Origin: Paenibacillus rubinfantis
GTDB taxonomy: Bacteria; Bacillota; Bacilli; Paenibacillales; Paenibacillaceae
Reading direction: 5' to 3'
Length of the DNA stretch: 64,000 nucleotides
Assembly: GCF_001486505.1 (NCBI RefSeq)
Contig: NZ_LN909064.1
Span: forward strand, 124,001-188,000
Part shown: one piece after another, positions 30,186-40,359 of the stretch
How the letters are laid out: every line of letters starts with the position of its first letter
Numbering within the stretch: the stretch's first letter is position 1
The notes under the pieces: model-generated
Told to the model about the DNA's origin: nothing
Seen by the model: the letters and a program-made list of their open reading frames with translations, nothing else
Databases searched by the model: none
Position numbers and translations under genes: made by a program

Positions 30186-31994
30186 TTGAAGAGAAGAACG
30201 AAGCTGTTCCTGCAATCCTTAATGATGATGTTGATCGGCGTATCCTTGGCGTTTGCAAATGTTCCGGGCGCGGGAGCAGAAGTTGCCGCGGCACCGAATC
30301 CAGGCAAGCCCGCCCCGGGAGACAAGAGCGGGTTCGATGCCCAGGGCCGAATGGTCGCCCACTTCGGTTCGCCTGTAATCGATGGCAACATCGACAAAGT
30401 CTGGACCAAAGTGCAAGCGGTTACACCTAAATTTGCTTTGGATCAAGTAGAGGCTTCCGCCGGATTTAAGGCTTTGTGGGATGACCGCGCCCTTTATATC
30501 CTGGTAGAAGTGAAGGATAAGCAACTCTCTTTCGAGTCAGTAACTCCTTACATGCAGGATTCCTTAGAGATCTTCCTGGATGAGAATCACGACAAGACAC
30601 AGGAATATGGTTTGGACGATTTGCATTTCCGCGTCAATGTTGAGAATGCCCAGTCCGTGGACAACGGAAAGGTGGAGAGGTTCTACACTGCAGCGAAACG
30701 GGTGGATGGCGGGTACATCATCGAAGCCAGAGTGGCACTCCAATCCAAACCGGAGAACGGAAAGGTGATGGGCCTCGAATTGCAGATGAATGATGCCAAG
30801 GATGCGAATCGAATCGGGACCTTGAATCTGTTTGATGCGACAGGCAGCGCATGGAACGATACGAGCAAATTCGGCGAAATCGTGCTCACGGGCAAGACCA
30901 AGGGGGATGTCAGCGGAGTTAATCCCTATGATCTTCTGAATCTGATGAAAAGTACGCTAGATCTGGACTTTACGCTTTATAAAAACCCCGATGTGGTGAC
31001 GGAGGCTCTGATGAGGGTAGTAGCTGCCAACGTGCTGAACGACAAAAAGGCTACTCAACCCCAAATTGATGCGCAATATGCCGCCATCCAGGCGGCGGTC
31101 AGCAAGCTCGAAATGACGGAAGAAGCCGCAAACGAGAAATACTTCAAGGAAGTTCCGGACGCCTACCGAACCGAGAGCGACAAGCCGGGGACGATCGAAA
31201 GCTTGACGTACCAGACACCTAACTTATCCGGCGGGATGGATGAGAAGAAGCTGAACGTGTATCTTCCACACGGTTATGACGCATCCGATTCGAGTAAGAA
31301 ATATAATGTGCTTTATCTGATGCATGGCGGCGGGGAGAATGAGAATTTGATCTTCGGCGGCCCCGGCCAAAGCAAGGAATTGAAGAGAATCATCGACCAT
31401 ATGATCGCAAACGGCGACATTGAACCGATGATCGTGGTAACCCCAACCTTCTACGGCGGGAAAAATGATACGGCCCTGTTCCATGAGGAGTTAATCCAAA
31501 CCATTGTTCCGTTGGTGGAAACCAGGTACCACACCTATGCGAAATCCTCCAGCTTGGACGATTTGAAGGCCTCTCGGGCCCATCGGGCATTTGGCGGGTT
31601 CTCGATGGGGTCGGTGACGACGTGGTATACCTTCATCCATAACCTCGACTACTTCAAATATTACCTGCCGCTAAGCGGGGATAGTTGGATATTGGGTCAA
31701 GGGGGCGGAGGCAGTAAGCCGAAGGAAACGGCGGAATATCTGGCCAAAGTCGCCAAAGATGCCGGATATCAACCGCAGGAATATTTTATTTTCAGCGCGA
31801 CGGGCAGCTTGGATATCGCATATCCGAATTTGAAGCCGCAGATCGATGCGATGAAGCAGCTCACCGATGCCTTCATCTATTCATCGGATCCGGCCAAGGG
31901 GAATTTCTACTTCATCGTAGGCGATGGCGGAACACACGCCTGGAATTGGGTGAACCAGTATATTTACGATATCCTGCCGGATCTGTTCCAATAG
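30186..31994 (+). CDS. Secreted CE1-type esterase with N-terminal CBM9-like domain
   Basis: TTG 30186 is taken as the start: AAAGGAGG lies eight bases before it and the protein then begins with a signal peptide (MKRRTKLFLQ, hydrophobic stretch, cleavage near AGA). A frame from GTG 30132 only adds a non-signal extension. Residues about 50-240 form a CBM9/DOMON-like beta-sandwich (GSPVIDGNIDKVW, DSLEIFLDENHDK, LELQMNDAKDANR). A short helical linker follows. Residues 340-602 are an esterase of the feruloyl/acetylxylan type: oxyanion LYLMHGGGENE, nucleophile in GGFSMGSVTTW near 473, and His in GGTHAWNW near 583. It likely removes ferulate or acetate from xylan outside the cell. Confidence 0.85.
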   Translation: MKRRTKLFLQSLMMMLIGVSLAFANVPGAGAEVAAAPNPGKPAPGDKSGFDAQGRMVAHFGSPVIDGNIDKVWTKVQAVTPKFALDQVEASAGFKALWDDRALYILVEVKDKQLSFESVTPYMQDSLEIFLDENHDKTQEYGLDDLHFRVNVENAQSVDNGKVERFYTAAKRVDGGYIIEARVALQSKPENGKVMGLELQMNDAKDANRIGTLNLFDATGSAWNDTSKFGEIVLTGKTKGDVSGVNPYDLLNLMKSTLDLDFTLYKNPDVVTEALMRVVAANVLNDKKATQPQIDAQYAAIQAAVSKLEMTEEAANEKYFKEVPDAYRTESDKPGTIESLTYQTPNLSGGMDEKKLNVYLPHGYDASDSSKKYNVLYLMHGGGENENLIFGGPGQSKELKRIIDHMIANGDIEPMIVVTPTFYGGKNDTALFHEELIQTIVPLVETRYHTYAKSSSLDDLKASRAHRAFGGFSMGSVTTWYTFIHNLDYFKYYLPLSGDSWILGQGGGGSKPKETAEYLAKVAKDAGYQPQEYFIFSATGSLDIAYPNLKPQIDAMKQLTDAFIYSSDPAKGNFYFIVGDGGTHAWNWVNQYIYDILPDLFQ

Positions 31995-32019
31995 GATAAC
32001 TGCAGGCGTAACCTTGAAC

Positions 32020-32056
32020 GAGGCCTCTTGTCCTAGTGTGACAGGAGGCCTTTTAC
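32020..32056 (+). terminator. Rho-independent terminator
   Basis: AGGCCTC-TTGTC pairs with GACAG-GAGGCCT around CTAGTGT, ending in TTTT. Confidence 0.8.
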
Positions 32057-32171
32057 ACGGATGTTCTAACCTTTTCCGTACTTCCAGTTGGGTTTATCAA
32101 TTGTTTGGCTTGGCGGTCTGCCGATATAATGAAGGAATGTGAGATTTGCGGCATAAGAAGGGGGGCTGACG

Positions 32172-33998
32172 GTGAAAACGCGGTTGATAGAGAGTATACG
32201 TTCCTTAAGTTACGGCAGGCCGAAAAAGCTAGCTTTTAAGATTCCATTCGCCTATTTCGTGGTGATTTTGCTGACGGTCGGATTTAGTTATATGGTGCTG
32301 GACCAAATGGCGACGAATTCGGCTCAGAAGAAAATTAATGAGGCCTCGCTGCAAACGGTGACATCGATTCGCACAAACGTAGATTTAATGATTGAGAACG
32401 TCAACAACTATTCGAAAATGATCTTCTCGGATCGCAATTTACAGAACCTGCTCCGGCAAGGGGACGTTTACGCCAACCTGCAAACGCAGTCGAAGGTCAG
32501 CTCTTACCTGTACAATCTCATGCAAGCGGTTCCGATCATCGACTCCGTGCACATTTATGATCAGGCAGGGCATCGCTTCACCGTAGCGACCCAGGAATTG
32601 CCGACGTACATGGAGGTGGATATCAAAGATGCCCCATGGTATGACCAGGTGGTGAGCAACAAAGGAAAATATATTCTGAGACTGGATCACCGCCGAGGAC
32701 TGGCAGAATCCGCCGACGGCAATATCATCTCTTTTATTCGCTTGATTCGCGACATCGACAATACAGCCCCACTCGGGGTGTTGGTTATAGATATCAAGGA
32801 CGACGCTTTGGTTCAGGCTTATTCAAACCTGCAAAACGGGAGCTCCTTGCAGATTGCGATTTTAGATGAGAACAATCAAACGATTGTAGCGGATGCCACC
32901 AATGAGCAAGGCAGTGCCGCATTGGATGAGCTGCTTGAAACGAACAAGGGGATGCTGGCGGAACAATTTCAGCAGATGGACTCCGGTTCTCTGTCCATGG
33001 AGTTGGGTTCCCGGAAATATACCGTGACCTATCTGTCGGGCGGACCTTATAACTGGAGGTTTGTGAGCATCTCGCCGCATAACTCCATGGAGTCGCGCAA
33101 CCAATCGCTGGTGGTATTGACGTTGGTCTTGTTGATTATTAACGGCACCATCTTCTTCGTCAGCTCCTTCGTGATTTCACGCAGTATCATTAAACCGATT
33201 CAGAAGCTGCTTCGGGCCATGAATAAAGCGCCTAGCGGCAATTTCATGAAGGTCCATGCGGAGCCGAACAGCTATGAGCTGGATCAGCTGTATACCGGTT
33301 ACAATCGGATGATCGAGCAAATGGATCAGCTGCTGAAGCGCGTCATCGAAGAGCAGAAGACGATACGTAAAGCGGAGCTGAATGCGCTCCAATCCCAAAT
33401 CAAACCGCATTTCTTGTATAACACCCTGGACTCGATCACATCACTTGCGTTATTGGGGGATAACGAACAGGTCTGTGATTTGATTGAGGCGTTGGGGAGC
33501 TATTATCGACTCAGCGTTAGCAAAGGACAGGACGTGATCCCTGTCGAGGAAGAAATTGAAATCGTTCGCAATTACTTAAAAATCCAAAGCGTACGTTATC
33601 CGGATGTATTTGAGGCCCAGTTCCAGGTGGAAGCGGAATGCGGCCAGACCTCAATTCCGAAGTTGGTCCTTCAACCGCTGGTAGAGAACTCGCTCTACCA
33701 TGGCATTCGGCCTAAAGGGACGAAAGGGGTCATACGGATCACCGCGAAGCAAGTGGACGGATCGGTGATCCTCTCGATCGCGGATGATGGCATCGGCATG
33801 TCACAGGAGGAGATCGAGCAAATTCTGTTTACGGAAAGACAAGGTCAGATTAAGAGTTTTGGCTTGTGGGGCACGATGGAGCGCCTGCGTATTTTTTATG
33901 AAGACAAGGACGTATTCCATATCGAAAGCGAACCGGGAACAGGAACTACGATAACGTTAATTCTGCCGAATGGAGTAGATTCGCCATGGAAAAGTTGA
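32172..33998 (+). CDS. Sensor histidine kinase, YesM/LytS type
   Basis: A 608-residue kinase with GTG start (GGGGGG upstream). A membrane helix near residue 25-45 and another near 310-335 (LVVLTLVLLIINGTIFFVSS) enclose a dCache-like extracellular sensor of about 260 residues. A HAMP segment follows, then His_kinase with QIKPHFLYNTLDS (phosphorylated His near 413), and HATPase motifs (PLVENSLYHGI, ADDGIGM). It overlaps the response regulator gene by 13 bases. The pair stands directly upstream of a sugar ABC transporter and arabinofuranosidase, so it probably senses an arabinoxylan-derived oligosaccharide and activates that operon. A TATAAT at 32125-32130 may be the -10 box. Confidence 0.88.
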   Translation: MKTRLIESIRSLSYGRPKKLAFKIPFAYFVVILLTVGFSYMVLDQMATNSAQKKINEASLQTVTSIRTNVDLMIENVNNYSKMIFSDRNLQNLLRQGDVYANLQTQSKVSSYLYNLMQAVPIIDSVHIYDQAGHRFTVATQELPTYMEVDIKDAPWYDQVVSNKGKYILRLDHRRGLAESADGNIISFIRLIRDIDNTAPLGVLVIDIKDDALVQAYSNLQNGSSLQIAILDENNQTIVADATNEQGSAALDELLETNKGMLAEQFQQMDSGSLSMELGSRKYTVTYLSGGPYNWRFVSISPHNSMESRNQSLVVLTLVLLIINGTIFFVSSFVISRSIIKPIQKLLRAMNKAPSGNFMKVHAEPNSYELDQLYTGYNRMIEQMDQLLKRVIEEQKTIRKAELNALQSQIKPHFLYNTLDSITSLALLGDNEQVCDLIEALGSYYRLSVSKGQDVIPVEEEIEIVRNYLKIQSVRYPDVFEAQFQVEAECGQTSIPKLVLQPLVENSLYHGIRPKGTKGVIRITAKQVDGSVILSIADDGIGMSQEEIEQILFTERQGQIKSFGLWGTMERLRIFYEDKDVFHIESEPGTGTTITLILPNGVDSPWKS

Positions 33999-35566
33999 AG
34001 GCTCTGATCGTTGACGATGAACATTTGATTCGGAAATTGATTCGCATGCGCATTAACTGGGAACAGGAAGGCTTCGAAATCGCTGGGGAAGCTTCGAATG
34101 CCCAGGAGGCCATGGAGCTGGTGGAACAGCAGAAACCGGATGTGATCCTCACCGACATTTATATGCCGGTCATCGACGGGATTGAGTTTAGCCGAAGCGT
34201 AATGGAGAAGCACCCGCAGATCAAGATTGTCGTAGTGAGCGGTCATGATGAGTTTGAGTATGCGCAGCAGAGCATCAAAATTGGGGTGTTCGATTTCCTG
34301 CTCAAACCGATCCGGGCGGCGGATTTGTTGCATGTCACCCGCAAGCTTAAACAGAAAATCGAGGAGGAACGATCCCGGGAGGGGGAGCTGGCGAGACTCA
34401 AGGAAGAGCTGGCTCGGAATCTTCCTTATCTCCGGGAGAAGTTCCTGCTGCAGTGGTTACAAGGGACGCTTTCCCGGGAGGAGATCCGGGAGCAAGCGGA
34501 ATATTTCCAGCTCCCCGCCTTCCGGCAGGAATCTCCCTATCAAATCGCCGTTGTCGAAATCACTCCGCTGGCGGAGAAACACACTGAAGAGCAGTTGATT
34601 CTGCTTGGGATGGCGTGCAAGCGAAAGATGGAGCTGTTCTTTCAAGGGGATCCTTTTGTCACCACGCTGTCGGACACGCGTAACCAGTTTGTTCTGATTT
34701 CCTTTCGTCCAGAGGGGGATCTGGCCCGGATCTGCGAAGCGTTGATCAACCGGTTAACCGGTTCTCCGAAAGGGCTGGTTACCATCGGAATCGGGCGGAA
34801 ACGCCATCGCCTGCAGGAGGGTCATCTAGGATACCAGGAAGCGTGTAGTGCCATCCGCTATAAAGCGTTCGTGGGGAATAACCAGGTGATTTGCTATGAA
34901 GACATGGTGGATAGTCGTGAGGAAACGTATCGATCTAACCCGGAGCTGCTGCGGCAGCTGCAATTCTACATCAGCGTGGGTTCCTCAGATCGTGCCGCGG
35001 AGATGCTGGAGCACATCTTTGACGTTGCCTTCTCCAGCGTGTCCCAGTTTCGTATGGCGGCGATGGATGTTATTCATGAATGCCAACGCGCCGCGATGGA
35101 GCAGCAGCTCGAAGGTGAGCAGGGGCTGGACAAAGAAACGCTGGTGTCGATCATTACCGCCGATAATTTGCCGGAGCTGGTGCAGACCTTGAAGGGCTAT
35201 ATCCTTACTGTCTCGGAGGCCATCCATGCAAGAAGGCAAACGAAGGAAGGAAACTTGATCCATCAGGTGCAAGCGTATCTGGAACAGAACCTGGGCGACC
35301 CCGGGGTCGGATTGGCCAGCACTGCGGCGGCTTTTTTTGTCAGTCCGGGTCATTTGGGCCGGCTCATGAAGAAAGAAACGGGGCAGACCTTCGTCGAGTA
35401 CTTAACCAACCTGCGGATGAAGAAGGCGGAAGGCCTGTTAAAAACTACGGATCTCAAAGGTTACGAGATTGGCGAACAGGTAGGCATTACGGATCCGCAT
35501 TATTTCAGTATCCTCTTCAAAAAATCAACCGGTCGATCCATGAATGAATATCGAAACGCAAGATGA
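33986..35566 (+). CDS. AraC-type response regulator, YesN type
   Basis: A 526-residue regulator. Receiver domain at 1-125 with DDEH near residue 10 and phosphorylated Asp57 in ILTDIYMP. A long middle region of about 270 residues contains a coiled segment and a GGDEF-like degenerate fold typical for YesN. The C-terminal AraC helix-turn-helix pair starts near 430 (STAAAFFVSPGHLGRLMKKE, then IGEQVGITDPHYFSILFKKS). Partner of the kinase before it; likely activates the solute-binding protein gene 116 bases downstream. Confidence 0.9.
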   Translation: MEKLKALIVDDEHLIRKLIRMRINWEQEGFEIAGEASNAQEAMELVEQQKPDVILTDIYMPVIDGIEFSRSVMEKHPQIKIVVVSGHDEFEYAQQSIKIGVFDFLLKPIRAADLLHVTRKLKQKIEEERSREGELARLKEELARNLPYLREKFLLQWLQGTLSREEIREQAEYFQLPAFRQESPYQIAVVEITPLAEKHTEEQLILLGMACKRKMELFFQGDPFVTTLSDTRNQFVLISFRPEGDLARICEALINRLTGSPKGLVTIGIGRKRHRLQEGHLGYQEACSAIRYKAFVGNNQVICYEDMVDSREETYRSNPELLRQLQFYISVGSSDRAAEMLEHIFDVAFSSVSQFRMAAMDVIHECQRAAMEQQLEGEQGLDKETLVSIITADNLPELVQTLKGYILTVSEAIHARRQTKEGNLIHQVQAYLEQNLGDPGVGLASTAAAFFVSPGHLGRLMKKETGQTFVEYLTNLRMKKAEGLLKTTDLKGYEIGEQVGITDPHYFSILFKKSTGRSMNEYRNAR

Positions 35567-35616
35567 CGAGAGAGGAATGCTTGAATTCTCAAAGGGGATG
35601 CTCGATTTGTGAATGG

Positions 35617-35630
35617 AGTAAGCGCTGTCA
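35617..35630 (+). promoter_or_regulatory. Candidate CcpA cre site
   Basis: AGTAAGCGCTGTCA agrees with the cre consensus TGWNANCGNTNWCA at all but the first base. It lies 53 bases before the binding-protein start, which fits carbon catabolite control of the transport operon. Confidence 0.55.
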
Positions 35631-35682
35631 TTCCCCTTAAAATAGCCATAGATGCATCGAATCTAGTTGGGAGGTCAAAGAG

Positions 35683-37002
35683 ATGAAAGCGTTGTTAAAA
35701 AGATCCATGAGTATCGTTCTTGCATTAGGTCTGGCCGGAAGCTTGGCCGCATGTTCGTCCAATTCTTCCGAAGGAAAGTCTTCGGAAGGAAGTGGAGGCG
35801 GCTCCATCAAGCTGACACTGTGGGACCAATCTGTAGGGAACACGGACCCGTCAGCGAAATTGCTGCCGCAAATCATCGAGAAATGGAACAGCGAGCATCC
35901 CGACGTCCAAATTGAACGGACCGGTACAACCGGCGAACAGTACAAGACCAAAATCAAGACGTCGCTGGCGGCGAATGAAGCACCGGACATTTTCTACGGC
36001 ATGGGCGGCGGCAGCTTCATGCAGCCTTATATCGAATCCGAAAACGTACTGGAGATCTCCAGGTATCTGACCGATGAAATCAAGTCGAAGATGGCACCGG
36101 GGATGGCGGAAGCGATCGAAACGGACGGTAAAATCTATACCCTGCCTGTTTACACCCATATTGCCAACCTTTACGTAAATACCGAGTTGTTTGAGAAAGC
36201 GGGAGCTAAAATCCCGACAACCTACACCGAACTGCTTGATGCGGTAGAGAAGCTGAAAGCGGCGGGAATTACGCCGGCACTCATCGGCGAGAAGGACCGT
36301 TGGCCGGGCATGTATTGGTACGACATGATCGCGATGCGTCAAGCTGGACATGACGCCGTGATCGAAGCCTTTAAAGATCCAGCCAAATGGGATTCGCCGG
36401 ATTTCGTTGCTGCCGCGGCCAAAATGCAGGAGCTAGCGAAGGTGGGCGCATTCAACAGCAGCATGCTGAGCATGAGTTATGATGAGATGCTGGGCGCATT
36501 TAATGCAGGCAGCGGCGCGATGATGTTCCAAGCGAACTGGGTGAATGCCGGGATTGAGGACCCGTCCTCGGCGACCCAAGGCAAGGTTCAAGTCATTCCA
36601 TTCCCGGTGTTTGAAGACGGGAAGGGCCAAATTACCGAAATCTTCGGCGGAGCCGTTGATGGGTTTTATGTCAGCAGCACCACGAAACATCCGAAAGAAG
36701 CAGTTGATTTCTTGATGTACCTGAGCGAGCAATTGGGCACGCAGGGCTATCTGGCGGGGGCAGGCCTGCCAAGCTGGAACATCGATGGGCTGGATACCTC
36801 GAGCCTGTCCGAGTTGGACAAATCGGCAGCCGACATTATGAAGACGGCTACCTCGTTTATTACCTGGTGGGATAATATTCTTCCTGCTGAATCAGCGGAA
36901 ACGCATAAGAACCTGATTGCCTCGCTCCTGGCCGGCGACATTACGCCAGAAGAGTTCTGCAAACAGATGGCGCAGCTTAAACCAACGGAACTAACTCTAT
37001 GA
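35683..37002 (+). CDS. Sugar ABC transporter solute-binding lipoprotein (CUT1)
   Basis: A 439-residue SBP_bac_1-type protein. The lipoprotein signal peptide ends in LAGSLAACSS, with lipidated Cys24, then a serine-rich linker. The body has the usual family features (IIEKWNSEHPDVQIE, DIFYGMGGG, IYTLPVYTHIANLYVNTELF, TMKHPKEAV-like segment near residue 330). GGGAGGTC precedes the ATG. It is followed by two permease genes. With the GH51 gene in the same operon the ligand is probably an arabino- or arabinoxylo-oligosaccharide. Confidence 0.9.
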   Translation: MKALLKRSMSIVLALGLAGSLAACSSNSSEGKSSEGSGGGSIKLTLWDQSVGNTDPSAKLLPQIIEKWNSEHPDVQIERTGTTGEQYKTKIKTSLAANEAPDIFYGMGGGSFMQPYIESENVLEISRYLTDEIKSKMAPGMAEAIETDGKIYTLPVYTHIANLYVNTELFEKAGAKIPTTYTELLDAVEKLKAAGITPALIGEKDRWPGMYWYDMIAMRQAGHDAVIEAFKDPAKWDSPDFVAAAAKMQELAKVGAFNSSMLSMSYDEMLGAFNAGSGAMMFQANWVNAGIEDPSSATQGKVQVIPFPVFEDGKGQITEIFGGAVDGFYVSSTTKHPKEAVDFLMYLSEQLGTQGYLAGAGLPSWNIDGLDTSSLSELDKSAADIMKTATSFITWWDNILPAESAETHKNLIASLLAGDITPEEFCKQMAQLKPTELTL

Positions 37003-37026
37003 TCCTTGAATAATCTCAAATCAGAC

Positions 37027-37050
37027 GTGGTCAGGGGAAACCCTGACCAC
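37027..37050 (+). other. Intercistronic GAAA-loop hairpin
   Basis: GTGGTCAGGG and CCCTGACCAC form a perfect ten-base stem with a GAAA tetraloop between the binding-protein and permease genes. There is no T run. Such hairpins protect the 3' end of binding-protein mRNA and let it be made in excess over the permeases. Confidence 0.6.
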
Positions 37051-37073
37051 CATCTTTGAGAGGAGAACTCACG

Positions 37074-37943
37074 ATGAATTCAGTTTTTTCGAATAAGACC
37101 GCGATAGCGATATTTGTTCTTCCTACCCTTCTCATCTTTTGCGGGATTGTATTAGTTCCGATTTTCGTTTCGAGTTATTACAGCGTGTTGGACTGGAATG
37201 GTGTCGGCAAAGGTACTTTTATCGGACTGGATAACTATGTGGAGATGTTCACCGATGCCCGAGCGCTCCATTCAATCCGGAACTCCTTCCTGTTTGCGGC
37301 AGCGTCCATCTTCATTCAATTGCCGATTTCGTTGTTGCTTGCCTTGATCCTGGCCTCCTCGGTAAAAGGCGAAGGCTTTTTTCGGACGGTGTACTTTATT
37401 CCGGTATTGATTTCTACCGTGGTAATCGCGCAATTATGGTCCAAAATCTACAATGCGGATTACGGACTTTTAAATACATTGCTGAATGATATCGGTCTTT
37501 CCGAGCTGGCCCAAGACTGGCTTGGACAGAAGAAGACCGCGCTTGCCGCATCGTTTATTCCGACCCTGTGGCAGTACGTCGGATATCATATGCTGCTGAT
37601 GTATGCCGGAGCGAAGTCGATCTCGCAGGATATTCTCGAAGCGGCCAAAATTGACGGGGCTTCCCGCATCCGAACCGCCTTTTCCATTATGATCCCGCTG
37701 ATGAGGCCAATCCTTAAAGTCTGCCTCGTCTTCTCGGTGATTGGAGCCTTTAAGGTATTTGATCTGGTGTATGTTCTCACGGGCGGGGGTCCGTTGTTTG
37801 CAACCGAGGTGCCAAGCACCCTGATGTACACGACGATTTTTAATACGTATCGATATGGTTACGGCAGTGCGATATCCGTCTTTATTATCCTGGAATGCTT
37901 AATATTTACGGTATTGATCAATAAATTCTTTAAGACCGAATAG
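37074..37943 (+). CDS. Sugar ABC transporter permease 1 (CUT1, MalF/UgpA type)
   Basis: About 289 residues, six membrane helices. ATG 37074 follows GAGAGGAG. The cytoplasmic EAA loop is present (ILEAAKIDGASRIRTAFSIM), with the family's LPISLLLALILASSV helix and PLMRPILK after the loop. It works with the permease at 37954 and the binding lipoprotein. The ATPase is missing and is probably a shared MsmX-like protein elsewhere. Confidence 0.92.
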   Translation: MNSVFSNKTAIAIFVLPTLLIFCGIVLVPIFVSSYYSVLDWNGVGKGTFIGLDNYVEMFTDARALHSIRNSFLFAAASIFIQLPISLLLALILASSVKGEGFFRTVYFIPVLISTVVIAQLWSKIYNADYGLLNTLLNDIGLSELAQDWLGQKKTALAASFIPTLWQYVGYHMLLMYAGAKSISQDILEAAKIDGASRIRTAFSIMIPLMRPILKVCLVFSVIGAFKVFDLVYVLTGGGPLFATEVPSTLMYTTIFNTYRYGYGSAISVFIILECLIFTVLINKFFKTE

Positions 37944-37953
37944 GGGTGAGCGT

Positions 37954-38811
37954 GTGAATACTGCAGAAGCAAGGTTGCCCAAGAAACCGTCCTTCCTTGG
38001 GAAGTTCCTGTTGCAATTCTTTTTAGTCATCGTGGCGATTGTTCAGATTTACCCCCTCATTTGGCTTGCGTTCTTCTCCTTGAAAGACAATAGTGAGATC
38101 TTCAGCGGGGATGTGGCGGGATTTCCGAAGAAGCTCCTCTGGAGCAACTATGCCAAGGCGTTATCGGACGGCAACGTCATGAGTTACTTCGCAAATAGCG
38201 TGTGGGTGACCGCTGCCTCCATTATCCTGGTATTGATCTTATCTTCGATGGCGGCTTATGCCATCACGAGAATGAATTGGAAGCTGAGCAATTTGACGAT
38301 GACGTTGATCCTACTTGGGATGATGGTTCCAATCCATGCAGCGCTGCTGCCGTTGTTTATGGTTCTAAAGAATCTGCATCTGCTGAATACCTACTGGTCG
38401 TTGATTATTCCCTATGTCGCTTTCGGAATCCCGATGGCCGTGTTCATTCTCGGCAGCTTCTTCAAGGGGGTTCCCCGCGAGATGGAGGAATCCGCGGTCA
38501 TCGACGGATGCGGCATCTATAGAACCTTCTTTCATATTATTCTTCCGTTGATTCGTCCCGCCATCGCTACCGTAGCGATCTTCACGTTCCTCTCTTGCTG
38601 GAACGAGCTGATGTTTGCGGTGACTTTCATCAATGACGCGCACTATCAAACATTGACGGTCGGGATGATGTCGATGGTCGGAACGTACATTACGCAATGG
38701 GGAATTATCGGGGCCGGGTTGATGATTACGACCGTTCCAACCGTAGTCATCTATTTGCTGCTGAATAAGCAGGTTCAACAAAGCATGATTGCAGGCGCAG
38801 TCAAAGGATAA
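37954..38811 (+). CDS. Sugar ABC transporter permease 2 (CUT1, MalG/UgpE type)
   Basis: 285 residues from GTG 37954, ten bases after the previous stop (GGGGTGAG upstream). Six membrane helices with the EAA loop [20 protein letters not shown] and the terminal [11 protein letters not shown], a very common end of this family. Forms the heterodimeric channel with the preceding permease. Confidence 0.92.
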   Translation: MNTAEARLPKKPSFLGKFLLQFFLVIVAIVQIYPLIWLAFFSLKDNSEIFSGDVAGFPKKLLWSNYAKALSDGNVMSYFANSVWVTAASIILVLILSSMAAYAITRMNWKLSNLTMTLILLGMMVPIHAALLPLFMVLKNLHLLNTYWSLIIPYVAFGIPMAVFILGSFFKGVPREMEESAVIDGCGIYRTFFHIILPLIRPAIATVAIFTFLSCWNELMFAVTFINDAHYQTLTVGMMSMVGTYITQWGIIGAGLMITTVPTVVIYLLLNKQVQQSMIAGAVKG

Positions 38812-38833
38812 AGTCGTGAAGGGAGAACAGAGG

Positions 38834-40318
38834 ATGAAAGCAACGATCACGGTGAACGCCGACCAATCGGTGGGTACCATCAGCCGCCATATTTATGGGC
38901 ACTTTGCCGAGCATCTCGGCCGCTGCATTTACGAGGGCATTTGGGTAGGTGAGGATTCGCCGATTCCGAACACTCGCGGCATTCGGAACGACGTACTTGA
39001 GGCGCTGCGGGGTCTGAATATCCCGGTTCTGCGCTGGCCGGGAGGCTGTTTTGCCGATGAGTATCACTGGAAAGACGGAGTGGGCCCGCGGGAGCAACGT
39101 AAACGGATGGTGAATACGCATTGGGGCGGCGTCGTGGAGAATAATCACTTCGGTACGCATGAATTTTTTGATCTGTGCGAGCTGCTGGGCGCAGAGCCGT
39201 ACATTTGCGGGAACGTTGGCAGCGGTACAGTGCAAGAGATGCAGGAATGGGTCGAGTACATGACCTTTGACGGCGAATCGCCGATGGCGAACTGGCGGCA
39301 GGCGAACGGACGGGAGAAGCCTTGGCGGCTGAAGTACTTTGGCGTCGGGAATGAGAACTGGGGCTGCGGCGGGAACATGCGGGCTGAATATTACGCCGAC
39401 GAATACCGCCGGTACCAGACGTACGTCCGGAATTACGGCGAGAACCGGCTCTACAAGATCGCAGGTGGTGCCAATGTCGATGACTACCACTGGACGGAGA
39501 CGCTTATGCGCCAAGCCGGCGCCTACATGGACGGCCTCAGCCTGCATAACTACACGGTGCCGGGAGGATTTGAAGTTAAACGTCCGGCGCTGGGCTTCGA
39601 GGAAGCAGAGTGGTTCGAGACGATGAAATTGGCGCTTCACATGGACGAGTTGATTAAGCGGCATTCGGCGATCATGGACCAATACGATCCACAGAAACGG
39701 GTTGGCCTGATTATTGATGAGTGGGGGAACTGGTTCCAGGTAGAGCCGGGGACTCATCCGGGCTTCCTCTACCAACAAAACTCGATGCGGGATGCGTTGG
39801 TTGCCGCTTTGCATTTTCATATTTTCCACCGTCACTGCGACCGCGTCCATATGGCCAATATCGCCCAGACGGTTAACGTGCTGCAAGCGATGATTCTGAC
39901 GGAAGGCGAGAAGATGCTGCTCACACCAACCTATCATGTGTTCGAGATGTTTAAGGTTCATCAGGATGCCGAGGCGCTGGCCCTTCATCTTGAGGCGGAG
40001 GAGTACCGACGGGGGGAGGAGGCCATTCCTCAAGTTAGCGGCTCGGCTTCGAAGCGGGCGGACGGTACGATCGACATCAGCCTGTGCAACGTGGACCCGC
40101 AGCAGGAAGCGGCCGTAACTCTGCAGTTGCGCGGATGGGCTGAGGGCAAGAAGGTCACAGGCCGTATACTGACGCATGCCGATATGAATGCACATAACAC
40201 GTTCGAGGAACCGGAAACGGTGAAGCCGCGGGCATTTGACGGGTTAACATTAAATCATGGGGGCCACTTGGCCGTAACGCTTCCACCGATGTCCGTCGCC
40301 GTGCTGACCCTAGCCTAG
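38834..40318 (+). CDS. abfA: GH51 alpha-L-arabinofuranosidase (intracellular)
   Basis: ATG 38834 follows GGGAGAACAGAGG; 494 residues, the normal length. Typical GH51 opening ([20 protein letters not shown]), then [20 protein letters not shown]. The acid/base Glu is in [13 protein letters not shown] near residue 175 and the nucleophile Glu in [11 protein letters not shown] near residue 295. The C-terminal beta domain follows. No signal peptide, so it acts on imported oligosaccharides, removing arabinofuranosyl side groups from arabinan or arabinoxylan fragments. It sits 22 bases downstream of the permeases in the same operon. Confidence 0.94.
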   Translation: MKATITVNADQSVGTISRHIYGHFAEHLGRCIYEGIWVGEDSPIPNTRGIRNDVLEALRGLNIPVLRWPGGCFADEYHWKDGVGPREQRKRMVNTHWGGVVENNHFGTHEFFDLCELLGAEPYICGNVGSGTVQEMQEWVEYMTFDGESPMANWRQANGREKPWRLKYFGVGNENWGCGGNMRAEYYADEYRRYQTYVRNYGENRLYKIAGGANVDDYHWTETLMRQAGAYMDGLSLHNYTVPGGFEVKRPALGFEEAEWFETMKLALHMDELIKRHSAIMDQYDPQKRVGLIIDEWGNWFQVEPGTHPGFLYQQNSMRDALVAALHFHIFHRHCDRVHMANIAQTVNVLQAMILTEGEKMLLTPTYHVFEMFKVHQDAEALALHLEAEEYRRGEEAIPQVSGSASKRADGTIDISLCNVDPQQEAAVTLQLRGWAEGKKVTGRILTHADMNAHNTFEEPETVKPRAFDGLTLNHGGHLAVTLPPMSVAVLTLA

Positions 40319-40359
40319 GTAAGCAGTCACCTTTAATAGATGGGAGGGATGTCGTCAGG

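Noticed and set aside
38801..40195. 464-codon open frame on the minus strand
   Set aside because: It lies fully opposite the GH51 gene, has no ribosome binding site and its translation resembles no family; it is a shadow of codon bias in the real gene.
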